64,000 nt of DNA from Stenotrophomonas_A sp035629025. Its GTDB lineage: Bacteria > Pseudomonadota > Gammaproteobacteria > Xanthomonadales > Xanthomonadaceae. Both the position numbers and the translations under genes were made by a program. Numbering within the stretch: the first letter of the stretch is position 1; every line of letters begins with the position of its first letter. The stretch covers positions 11,166 through 75,165 of the forward strand of contig DASPIU010000063.1 of NCBI GenBank assembly GCA_035629025.1, in the 5' to 3' direction. Shown here one piece after another: positions 55,201 to 59,989 of this stretch. The notes below the pieces were generated by a model. The model saw only the letters and a list, made by a program, of their open reading frames with translations, was not told the DNA's origin and ran no database searches.

Positions 55201-55769
55201 TTGGTATCGCCGGCGAAGAAACTGTCGCCATCGGCGATCGAAGCGATCGCCGTGGTCGGCGCCGGCAGGCCCGGCAGGAAGCCGATCGCGCCACGCATCT
55301 GCATCGAGCCCGGGGCCATGCCGGCGGTTGCCAGCGGCAGCTGGAAGCTCACGGCGCCGTCGGGCGAGGTGAACGTGCCCTCCAGCGTGCCGACGCGGCA
55401 CTCCAGGCGCTGTGCGTTGCCAGCGGCGACGGTGCAGAACGCCGGCAGCGGTGCGGCCGCCTGCGCGCCAGCGGGCAGATCGAAGATCACCACCACGTCA
55501 TCGACGGTATCGGCGGCGCTGTTTTCGACGGTGACGCGATAGACCACCGTGCTCCCGGCCGGCGTCGGATCGTAGCCGGTGTCGGAGAGGTTGGTGATCT
55601 GCAGATCCGCCGCCATGGCGCATGCCGGCAGCAGCAACCACAGCCACGCCAGTGCGATGCATCGCGAACGCAGCCGCGCGCCCGCAAACAGTTGCCAATA
55701 GCCTGCCGATCGCGTGCGCAGCGGCGCACGCGTCGCGGCCGGGCGGCCGCCGCGCTTGTGGTGATCCAT
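46209..55769 (-). CDS. Giant secreted DUF11 / SdrD_B-repeat surface protein (3,186 aa)
   Basis: A very large exported protein. A basic N-region and signal helix (CIALAWLWLLLPACAMA) end near residue 52. Residues 54-1290 hold about eight DUF11 (conserved repeat) domains with motifs such as LTYTITVRNAGPSASSNFRV and LSYTLTVTNQGPDATTG. From about 1300 to 2400 come about nine SdrD_B/Cna-B-like domains with acidic, calcium-type loops (VYVDRNGNGDFDAGDAG, VYLDANNNGVRDAGEPG, VWLDRNDDGLIGADESG). Later come two more DUF11 units (about 2420, 2865), a SdrD_B-like unit (about 2580), and a Cys-containing SdrD_B unit near 3014 (EEGCVLGKVFVDCNGNHVQD). The C-terminus is Pro/Ala-rich with no membrane helix or sorting signal. 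AGGGG precedes the ATG. It is probably an adhesin or filament. Confidence 0.9.
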   Translation of the reverse strand: MDHHKRGGRPAATRAPLRTRSAGYWQLFAGARLRSRCIALAWLWLLLPACAMAADLQITNLSDTGYDPTPAGSTVVYRVTVENSAADTVDDVVVIFDLPAGAQAAAPLPAFCTVAAGNAQRLECRVGTLEGTFTSPDGAVSFQLPLATAGMAPGSMQMRGAIGFLPGLPAPTTAIASIADGDSFFAGDTNAANNRRVETTTLESAGDLSIEKLATPDPVVAGGQLTYTITVRNAGPSASSNFRVVDDLPAAVQYVASSFSGSGWTFDPATMTATHAGALASGGAASFSFRGRVTAGSGNVVNTARVIAGSTPDPLQDNNTASVNTAVTAGADLALTKSATPAPAISGEQVVFHIQVRNQGPSAAVNPNFVDNLPTGFVVTGGTAPAGWTCTDSNANTRRSCVLAGSLAVGAVADFTIESLVPASGTNSSGNVTNSATAGADTPDPNSTDNTGSTTFTVLADGADLSLQKTKTPALVPVWSGSGSDVDSRMTSRIVLRNLGPRPATGQVQVVDTLANGEELLQPDGVVATPGLAYASGAWTCQVDQAYSPGTPQHVTCDLAAGSLPLAVGAQAPQLQLLTRARSSAASLLNNACTGGSGGSIEPLTGNGIDRDAETGNDCSGAGTRTTDERSDLTIAKQTNGAGDADNVLAANQDTLSYTLTVTNQGPDATTGVVVNDTVPGFVTGRTQISVTSTPAGWNCTINGASVVCRSGTTALANGASAQIVIQVKRALFDSFSQPSTTCGGTTVSGAYCNTAGVGIDATVAGSVGELDGSNNQASDWIRIARVANVATTAKTIASGSPGQAGVNTTYVMSYLNAGPSSVPGVILRDVFTLPANDAGFVLISAQRTGAGTRTCNIIPGAGVTVSATAGGNSYANPTGAPAQVRVQCPALPNLANQQTETLQVVIRPNVNVGNTGRQFDNVADFVIDIDGDGNADATAGTDAGGNTYDFNSDPSDDSKSASLPFGSGAVDLITNKIDTEFPTGVDPLGYDAIDPSANLLTYQVTIRNNGPSVATNVRLSDSFTPPPGRTVTFIGAATTANGSYSAAACSIAAGSNPTTGAALQLDCLMPGVGFANNVDGVIASSQTSTLYLRYRYDTAPGASGDTVVNVANASAAEADTNTANNQATQETTIRAAADMGVSKRVLTTAPDADPDTALPANATSVSLRQPFFYVIDGVNNGPGASLSRDRSGSSPLNGTGTVVSDTLPAGLIVTGPATWQKKGPLPGGGEVPNGTGTCALAGSALNCTLGDVTVGGKLRIVVPVRWDSYPGAAAINNTVRVTTEQIDRNASNNTSVVPILVTRSSLAGTVFEDRDRAGANGGVRQGGEPGIGNVTISLTGTDAYGNAVNLSTTTAADGSYQFQNLSPADAAGYVVAQVQPASYHNGPVDPPAAGASAPSLGGTYAAAAPDSRYAAVPVGAADTAVRYDFPEVRQPSLSGHVYVDANFNDRRDAGSDGSIAGATVELLNQNSGAVLATTTTAADGSYRFDNLDPLVVYALRERLPTGGYRNRPSAVNPGLIGGAVCASGCVPGTALGGDGADVDRITQIDLGAGLDGTGFDFGEDAIAALSGHVYVDRNGNGDFDAGDAGSSHSQPNGGLQDVTITLTGAGADGIFGNADDPAPRTVQTDASGAYQFDQLVVGQHYRVSETQPTGYGDASEHANGVIDINALAAAGAQGLDFGEKLGSLAGVVFEDFSSTAASNNNGQFDSGERPIATVTLTLTGIDSQGHPVNLTTQSDAGGHYRFNDLLPPQAGGGYTLTQTQPAGYIDGKHMAGNAAMPGDASVSNRVDQLAIAAGQDASGYDFGELANVIISGKVYLDRNDDGDHNAGDAGIPSVSLTITGAGADGVFGSADDSSAQVSTDANGDYSYGGAVSGQDYRIEETQPTGLAEGRERPTNRIDLSNLPLAGSTGNDFGELAGALSGSVYLDANNNGVRDAGEPGIGGVSVQLPAGSHDALGQSMAAVVTAADGSYRFADLPAGTYSVTEQAAQPVVNGVTTLNASTRAGTIDGTPSGVATAVSSVPSAITAITLPAGKQSLANDFAETLPVSLAGVVFFDANNDGAHAGAAETGIANVLIRVQGTDDTGAAVQRDVQTDSQGRFVFEGLRPGQYQLVEPQQPAGTSNGITTPGQIGGVGAGTATPVATVPSTISSIDLRVPGSASIDNLFGEIPLNSGLSGRVWLDRNDDGLIGADESGIANVSVQLRGQDLQGQPVERDVVTDADGRYSFEQLPPGTYTVSEPQQPANTGNGRTVAGTAGGPVTPVATTPSSIAAIVLGVNQHAEQNNFGELPAGSIAGRVYADNNDNGQADNGEAGIGGVRIVLHGTDDLGRSVDATATTDAQGQYRFDGLRPGTYAVTEPEQPPHTLNGATNAGRIGGGVVGTATARDVLPSAISAIVLPIGAESLENNFGEIGDSPDLVVSKAATPERFTVNNDASYAISVRNVGQQPSRGEYTVSERLPAGVVLAAVPAGNGWTCSGAAGDTRFTCRSSAVIASGATAAERIQVPVRVNAAAATGAPVNNAVMVEGGGENDNRMPTSSERAAFDGDVSQLPTCDPAITQNACRLPTQVQLAASVSGTVWFESGEQVRILDGADQRLQGWTVELVDPASGQVARTATSAADGSYRIGDVIPGQKWQLRFRHPGSGVVWGWPVTGETSAGGVVSCAADSAMAAGNASACRISEGGISQLEVVLKAGENLPQQSLPVDPSGVVYDAVTRDPVPGSVVTFAPTGVCAGFDPASSVLNAASGGYHIEGNAISMTVGSDGAYQFLLGPAAPARCEFRLSVAPPGGYSFVSTLIPAQAQALSPPGEAGGRLDVQPDANPPTAPVGPATAYYLDLFAGSAVADIVHNHIPLDTAVATGLSITKTGDRQTAEIGDTVQYTITVRQTAGSPMQTVNVVDRLPRGFTYIEGTARANGAAAAEPVGKPGPGLGFTLGPIQVGQQIALTYRVRIGVGAQQGDGINRAQAHGCSIAGGCIDPVSLQPRAGAQATNQAQYRVRVTGGVFTEEGCVLGKVFVDCNGNHVQDLEEIGIPGVRLYFEDGTWVVSDSEGKYSYCGLPPQSHTLKVDASTLPDGARLTTSSNRNLGDADSLFIDLKNGELHRADFIEGSCANPVLEQVKARRTQGEVRAPERELEHAPLRFSSKPARAPQQATDTAAQAPVIVQPRKSPPPAASATGEVRP
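48850..51870 (-). repeat. Tandem SdrD_B-like domain-coding repeats
   Basis: Nine diverged domain units whose first strand reads [LI][SA]G.V[YFW].D recur at roughly 51.86, 51.46, 51.06, 50.70, 50.32, 50.00, 49.61, 49.24 and 48.88 kb, a spacing of 320 to 400 bp. They encode the calcium-loop domains of the giant surface protein. DNA identity between units is moderate, so they are old duplications rather than recent perfect repeats. Confidence 0.75.
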
Positions 55770-55804
55770 TGCATTCCCCTGTAGCAAAACGGACCCGCGA
55801 GCCC

Positions 55805-55831
55805 GATGCCTGCACGGATCGCGCAGGCATC
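55805..55831 (-). promoter_or_regulatory. Leader hairpin upstream of the giant gene
   Basis: A perfect 9-bp stem GATGCCTGC/GCAGGCATC with a 9-base loop lies in the predicted 120-nt untranslated leader, 36 bp before the start codon. It may affect mRNA stability or translation. A TTTT follows about 12 bases downstream, so weak attenuation is also conceivable. Confidence 0.45.
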
Positions 55832-55894
55832 CCCGATGGCCGGGGTCAACGTGCTTCTGCGCGCGTGGATGGTCCAAGCGAAGAAGCGGCGCGG

Positions 55895-55923
55895 ATTCTG
55901 CGGACCACCTCACACTTCGTCAA
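55895..55923 (-). promoter_or_regulatory. Sigma70-type promoter for the giant-protein operon
   Basis: On the minus strand TTGACG (55923-55918) is followed after exactly 17 bases by CAGAAT (55900-55895). Transcription would begin near 55888, leaving a leader of about 120 nt. The -35 region overlaps one copy of the GTGTGAG repeat, as expected for a regulator-dependent promoter. Confidence 0.6.
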
Positions 55924-55952
55924 TCCCATACGCTCACACTTGCTCACGCTTG
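55909..55952 (-). promoter_or_regulatory. Direct repeats, candidate response-regulator binding site
   Basis: On the minus strand CAAGCGTGAG and CAAGTGTGAG abut exactly (55952-55933), and a third copy CGAAGTGTGAG lies at 55919-55909, 24 bp further. Adjacent direct repeats with one-helical-turn spacing just upstream of a -35 are typical of OmpR/PhoB-family sites. The adjacent regulator gene is of that family. Confidence 0.55.
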
Positions 55953-56032
55953 TCGGACTGCACAGTTGTGCATGCGCGCTTTTGCCGCTGGAAACGCGCG
56001 GCATTGCGCAAGCGTCAAAATACCGGCGCGCA

Positions 56033-56045
56033 CTAAATCATTTAG
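56033..56045. promoter_or_regulatory. AT-rich palindrome CTAAAT-C-ATTTAG
   Basis: A perfect 6-1-6 palindrome in an otherwise GC-rich window, 86 bp past the response-regulator stop and about 110 bp upstream of the giant operon's -35. It may be a binding site for another regulator. It is too weak and T-poor to call a terminator. Confidence 0.35.
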
Positions 56046-56130
56046 ACAATGCGCTTTGCCCGCGCGTATTGCGCAGATGCAGTAGCCGACACTTCGACGC
56101 AACGCGTGGCGTTTGCGCAAGCGAACTGGC

Positions 56131-56928
56131 TTAGTCGTCGCGTCCGATCAGATAGCCGCGGCCACGCACGGCGCGCAGCGGCAGTGCGCTGTCGAACGCA
56201 CTGGCCGCGCGCGTGCGCAGCCGATGCACCAGGACTTCGAGCCGATGCGGATCGAAAGTCGCTGCGTTGCCCGCGATGGCGGCGACCAGAGTGTCGCGGT
56301 CCACCGGCTCGCCGCGGCGGGAAAACAGTTGCAGCAACAGCGCGCGCTCGGCTTCGGTAAGCGCCAGCGTGCGCGCGCGGCTCGCGCCCAGCTCCGGGGC
56401 GCAGAGGGTCCAGCCATCCGGACTGAGCCGCCAATCGCTACTGCCCGACGCCTCGGTCGCGTTCGCAGCCACCGCCGGCATCGACGCCGCCACCGACAGT
56501 CGCCGGCACAGGCTCACCAGCGCGGCGATCAGCAGATCGAGATCGAGCGGTTTGTGCAGGAACAGATCCGCGCCTCGCAGCAGGCCTTCGCGCATCGCAT
56601 CGCCGCCGCCGCGGCCGGTCAGCATCACGATGCCCGTGCGTGGCGCGATCTGGTGCAGATATTGCGCCACCGAATGACCGTCTTCGCCCGGCAGGCCGAC
56701 ATCCAGCACCACCAGGTCGAAGGACTCGCGCAGCAACTCCCGGTACAGCGCCTCGGCACTGCCGAGGGCCACGGCGTGCGCGCCGGCGTGGCGCAACTCG
56801 TCGAGGATCAGCGTCGCCAGTTCGGCGTCGTCCTCGACGACGGCAATGCGCTGGCCCGACAGCACCGCGCCCGCCGGCTGCATGCGCGCTGAAAGATGCG
56901 GATTCACCACGGCCTCATGCCGAATCAC
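56131..56928 (-). CDS. OmpR/PhoB-type response regulator of the giant-protein locus
   Basis: A protein of up to 265 residues. The receiver domain has IAVVEDDAELATLILDEL (acidic pair), the phospho-Asp at about 76 in FDLVVLDVGLPGEDG, IVMLTGRGGGDAMREGLLRG and ADLFLHKPLDLDLL (Lys). After a linker, a winged-helix effector runs from LALTEAERALLLQLFSRRGE to RLRTRAASAFDS and LRAVRGRGYLIGRDD. The outermost start is a GTG overlapping the kinase stop by 14 bp. A GTG at 56907 (GAGG upstream) or the ATG at 56883 are alternatives. It is coupled to the upstream kinase and placed to control the giant operon downstream. Confidence 0.86.
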   Translation of the reverse strand: MIRHEAVVNPHLSARMQPAGAVLSGQRIAVVEDDAELATLILDELRHAGAHAVALGSAEALYRELLRESFDLVVLDVGLPGEDGHSVAQYLHQIAPRTGIVMLTGRGGGDAMREGLLRGADLFLHKPLDLDLLIAALVSLCRRLSVAASMPAVAANATEASGSSDWRLSPDGWTLCAPELGASRARTLALTEAERALLLQLFSRRGEPVDRDTLVAAIAGNAATFDPHRLEVLVHRLRTRAASAFDSALPLRAVRGRGYLIGRDD

Positions 56929-58327
56929 CGGCCAGTACCGCCGGCGACAGCGCCGGCGCGTTGGCTCCAGGGAACACCAGCACGAAGGTGGTCCCCGCGC
57001 TCGCGTTCTCGTCCACGCGGATGCTGGCGCCGTGGCGCTGCATCAGCGCCAGCGCCATCGCCAGACCTAGGCCGGTGCCGCCTGGCTTGGTACTGAAGAA
57101 GGCTTCAAAGACCTGCGCGCGCTGTGCCGCTGGAATACCCGGGCCGGTATCGCGGCAACGCAGTTCGATCTGCGCGCCGTGGGCACGCGCGCTCAGTTCG
57201 ATGCGCCCGCCCGTGCTCATCGCATCGTCGGCATTGCCGACCAGGTTGAGCAGGATCAGTTCCAGCTGCTGCCGGTCGAAGGCCACGCGCAGCCCTTCGG
57301 GCACCTCCACGTGCAACTGCACCGATGGCTTGATGGCCTGGCGCAGCAGCGGCTGCAGCGCGTCCACCAGCGCGTGCAGGTCGAGTGTCTCCACCTCCGA
57401 CTGGTCCGGCCGGCTGAAGTTGAGCAGCTTGCCGCTCACCGCGGTGGCGCGGGTCGCGGCCGCCTCGATGCCATCGAAGGCCACCGCCCGTTCCTGCGCG
57501 TCCGCGGCGCGGCGGCCCTTGCGCACATAGCCCAGCACCAGGCCCAGCAGATGGTTGAAGTCATGGTTGAGCCCGGCGGCCAGCCGCGCCACGGCTTCGA
57601 CCTTGCGCGCGTTGACCAGTTGTTCTTCCAGGCTGCGCCGCTCATCCACTTCGCGCTGCAGGGTCTGGTGCGCGATGCCGAGCTCGGCGCCATGCCGGCG
57701 CGCCTCGTGCAAGGCCTGGCGCAGCGCCGCGGAGGTGCGGTCGAGGATGATCGCGATCAACAGGAAGATCGTGGCGCTGATCAGGCCATCGCCGAGGTAA
57801 TCGCGCGGCGCGCCGCCGGCCAGGTCCGTGCGCAGGCCCAGCCAGAACGCCAGCATCAGCGTGGCGAACATGCCCCACAGCGCTGGCCGCCCCACCGCCA
57901 GTGCCGCCAGCGCCAGCGGCACGGCCAGCACCGGCTGCTCGAAACGCTGTCCATCAAAGCCACTGGCCGCATAGCTGGCGCATACCGAGATGCCGAACAC
58001 CAGCAGCAACTGATACGCCGCCCAGCGAAAGCGCCCCCAGCGAATCAGCACCACGCCAGCCAGCGCCACCGCGCTGAACAACAGGCTCAGTGCGAGGCTG
58101 GTCAACTCGCCCGGACGCCACGGCACGGCAACGGACAGGCCGCGATACAGCCAACCCAGCGGCGGCAGCGTGCCCAGCAGCAACAGGACGATCTGCAGCA
58201 TCGGCGCATTGCGCCGGTCCACCGGATCGGCGATCGGCGCGGCGCGCAACCATCTGCCCGGCGCGCCGATCACCCGCCTTATTCCGTTCCACATCGATGC
58301 CAGCAACCGAGTGCTCCCCGCAGTCAT
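56915..58327 (-). CDS. Multi-pass membrane sensor histidine kinase of the giant-protein locus
   Basis: A protein of 470 residues. Five or six membrane helices occupy residues 44-196 (LQIVLLLLGTLPPLGWLYRG, AAYQLLLVFGISVCASYAAS, GLISATIFLLIAIILDR) with very short loops, so the signal is probably membrane-borne. A coiled coil (LHEARRHGAELGIAHQTLQR) leads to the H box ARLAAGLNHDFNHLLGLV (phospho-His about 255). The ATPase domain has LILLNLVGNADDAM (N), RCRDTGPGIP (G1) and TGLGLAMALALMQRHG (G2). The stop overlaps the regulator gene start by 14 bp. Confidence 0.87.
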   Translation of the reverse strand: MTAGSTRLLASMWNGIRRVIGAPGRWLRAAPIADPVDRRNAPMLQIVLLLLGTLPPLGWLYRGLSVAVPWRPGELTSLALSLLFSAVALAGVVLIRWGRFRWAAYQLLLVFGISVCASYAASGFDGQRFEQPVLAVPLALAALAVGRPALWGMFATLMLAFWLGLRTDLAGGAPRDYLGDGLISATIFLLIAIILDRTSAALRQALHEARRHGAELGIAHQTLQREVDERRSLEEQLVNARKVEAVARLAAGLNHDFNHLLGLVLGYVRKGRRAADAQERAVAFDGIEAAATRATAVSGKLLNFSRPDQSEVETLDLHALVDALQPLLRQAIKPSVQLHVEVPEGLRVAFDRQQLELILLNLVGNADDAMSTGGRIELSARAHGAQIELRCRDTGPGIPAAQRAQVFEAFFSTKPGGTGLGLAMALALMQRHGASIRVDENASAGTTFVLVFPGANAPALSPAVLAGDSA

Positions 58328-58396
58328 TGCCCCGCCATTATGCGGCGATCATGTGTCGGTGCGGCGATTTCACACGCGAATGCCCGCTGGATGCAC

Positions 58397-58472
58397 TGTA
58401 GGAGCGGCTTCAGCCGCGACGAACGAAGACGCGAGCGGTCAGATGACAGTCGCGGCTGAAGCCGCTCCTACA
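58397..58472. repeat. Inverted pair of GTAG-headed REP elements
   Basis: Arms 58397-58420 (TGTAGGAGCGGCTTCAGCCG plus CGAC) and 58449-58472 are exact reverse complements with a 28-bp spacer. They sit between the sensor kinase start and the DUF486 gene. Confidence 0.9.
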
Positions 58473-58496
58473 ACGGGCTCGGCCGTCACCTCGCCC

Positions 58497-58841
58497 CTAT
58501 TCCTTGAACATGAAAAACGCCGCCAGCGCGATCAACGCGAAGGCGACCCAATGGTTCCATTTCAACGACTGCCCCAGGTACGTCGCCGAGAACACCGCGA
58601 ACACCAGCAGCGTGATCACTTCCTGGATCCCCTTGAGCTGCGGCGCCGAGTACACCGCGCTGCCCAGCCGGTTGCCCGGCACCTGCAGGCAGTACTCGAA
58701 GAATGCGATGCCCCAGCTGACCACGATCACCGTCAGCAGCGGCGCGGTCTTGTACTTGAGGTGGCCATACCAGGCAATGGTCATGAACACGTTGCTGGCC
58801 AGCAACAGCAACACCGGATAGAGATAGGCAGTCCAGGGCAT
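58497..58841 (-). CDS. DUF486 small multidrug-resistance-like membrane protein
   Basis: A protein of 114 residues with four hydrophobic helices (LYPVLLLLASNVFMTIAWYG, APLLTVIVVSWGIAFFEYCL, ITLLVFAVFSATYLGQSLKW, WVAFALIALAAFFMF). HLKYKTAPLLTV and EYCLQVPGNRLGSAVYSAPQ match the DUF486 family of DMT-like proteins, whose function is unknown. It stands alone, separated from the kinase gene by the REP pair. Confidence 0.88.
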   Translation of the reverse strand: MPWTAYLYPVLLLLASNVFMTIAWYGHLKYKTAPLLTVIVVSWGIAFFEYCLQVPGNRLGSAVYSAPQLKGIQEVITLLVFAVFSATYLGQSLKWNHWVAFALIALAAFFMFKE

Positions 58842-58935
58842 GAGGCGGACGAAGTGGGAAAGGAACGACCAGCATGCGGCATCACCGCCCAGGCCTCCAG
58901 CCTCGCAACCTCAGCCCATCCCGCAACCGCGCACT

Positions 58936-59541
58936 TCAACCGGCAAGCACGCCGTCCTCGGCAAAGGCCGCAATTCCCTCACCGCGATGCCAGCGCCGCG
59001 CCACCTGCAGGCCGAGCGGCGACGGCGTCGCCACCTGTGCGGCCAGCGTCATCCCCAGCGGGCCTGCCGCGCGCAAGCGCACCACCTTGCCCTGCCACGA
59101 CTCGCCACGCAGGCGACAGGCCAGTCGCCGCCACAGCCGCTCGGCGATGCCAGCCGCGCAGGCCTGCGGCGCAGCCGGCACCCCGGCCAGCAGCCGGTCC
59201 CAGGCGAGGAAGTCGCTGTCGGGCAACAAACACAGTTGCCAGCAGCACTGCCCTTGCGCATCGGCAAACGCCAGGCGTTCGTGCAGGCCGTCGCTGTCCA
59301 CGTGCTGACATGCGGACAGCTTGCGCGCGCGGCGCCAGCCTTCCAGCTCCGGACCCAGTTCGGGACGGTAGAGGCACAGCACCACACCCAGCGCGGCCAG
59401 CTGCCCGGGGTGCGGCATGCCCGGCGCAGGCAGCTCACCGGGGCCACGCCAGCGCAGCAGGTCAGGGACGACCGGAAACTCGGGTACCACGTCAGGCAAC
59501 CCGGCAGCATCCGGCCCGAAAGGGCGAGAGACGAGCAGCAT
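58936..59541 (-). CDS. Hypothetical protein downstream of hemP
   Basis: I do not recognise this 201-residue soluble protein. It has no signal peptide or membrane helix. Notable segments are RKLSACQHVDSDGLHERLAF, GQCCWQLCLLPDSDFLAWDR and AGIAERLWRRLACRLRGESW. The several Cys and His residues could suit haem or metal handling, but this is a guess. GGGAAAG precedes the ATG. It lies 103 bp downstream of hemP on the same strand, so a shared iron-regulated transcript is likely. Confidence 0.7.
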   Translation of the reverse strand: MLLVSRPFGPDAAGLPDVVPEFPVVPDLLRWRGPGELPAPGMPHPGQLAALGVVLCLYRPELGPELEGWRRARKLSACQHVDSDGLHERLAFADAQGQCCWQLCLLPDSDFLAWDRLLAGVPAAPQACAAGIAERLWRRLACRLRGESWQGKVVRLRAAGPLGMTLAAQVATPSPLGLQVARRWHRGEGIAAFAEDGVLAG

Positions 59542-59644
59542 TGGTCTTTCCCAGACAAAGGTGGCCGGCGGCGAAGTCCACGGCCGCGTGCGACAGGCAC
59601 GCCGGCCGAGGGGAGAGAGCGGGCTTCGCCGCGCGGCGCGTGAA

Positions 59645-59839
59645 CTATTTGGTCAGGATCAGCTTGTCGTTACTGGTGTGGCGCAGGCGGTAGACGCGGT
59701 CGCCGTGCTGGATCAGTACTTCGCGCCGGCCCTTGAGCAGGGCTTCGCTGTTGAGCACGTCTTCGGCGGGAACGATGCGAGGCGCAACGCGCTCGCGCAG
59801 ATGCAGGGTTTCAGGATGCAGCAGGATCGGGGCGTTCAT
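59645..59839 (-). CDS. hemP: Hemin uptake protein HemP
   Basis: A small protein of 64 residues. The conserved C-terminal motif REVLIQHGDRVYRLRHTSND followed by KLILTK, and the preceding LNSEALLKGR, are the HemP signature. HemP proteins are linked to haem uptake loci and in some bacteria promote expression of the haem receptor. AAGGAG lies 11 bases before the ATG. The promoter carries a Fur box. No TonB-dependent haem receptor gene is adjacent in this window. Confidence 0.92.
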   Translation of the reverse strand: MNAPILLHPETLHLRERVAPRIVPAEDVLNSEALLKGRREVLIQHGDRVYRLRHTSNDKLILTK

Positions 59840-59870
59840 GGGTTCCGTGGCTCCTTACGGTCACGGCTTG

Positions 59871-59898
59871 ATGATAATGATTCTCATCTCAACATCAA
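59871..59898 (-). promoter_or_regulatory. hemP promoter with overlapping Fur box
   Basis: On the minus strand TTGATG (59898-59893) and TATCAT (59876-59871) are separated by 16 bases. A Fur-box-like sequence, GATAATGATTCTCATC on the plus strand (59873-59888), lies in the spacer and -10. It matches the 19-bp Fur consensus at 13 positions, including the first nine. Repression by Fur-Fe2+ when iron is plentiful is the expected control. Confidence 0.75.
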
Positions 59899-59989
59899 TA
59901 GCCCGCCCCGCCGCGGTCGATTTATTTATCCGATCGGCCGGCCCGTTCCGGTAGGCAGTGACATCACCGCGCTTCCATCAACGCTTCGA

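Larger units (their letters stand above)
55770..56130. other. Regulatory intergenic region of the giant-protein operon
   Basis: This 361-bp stretch lies between the response-regulator stop and the giant gene's start, with no supportable gene. It holds a palindrome near the regulator (56033-56045), three copies of a CAAGYGTGAG-type repeat (55909-55952), a sigma70-like promoter (55895-55923) and a leader hairpin (55805-55831), all oriented toward the giant gene. It is visibly more AT-rich than its surroundings. Confidence 0.75.

Noticed and set aside
46305..55784. A 9.5-kb open frame on the plus strand, antisense to the giant surface-protein gene
   Set aside because: It mirrors the giant gene's codon bias in very GC-rich DNA. 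Its translation is Arg/Ala/His-rich without domains, and the minus-strand product has a signal peptide, recognisable repeats and coupled neighbours.
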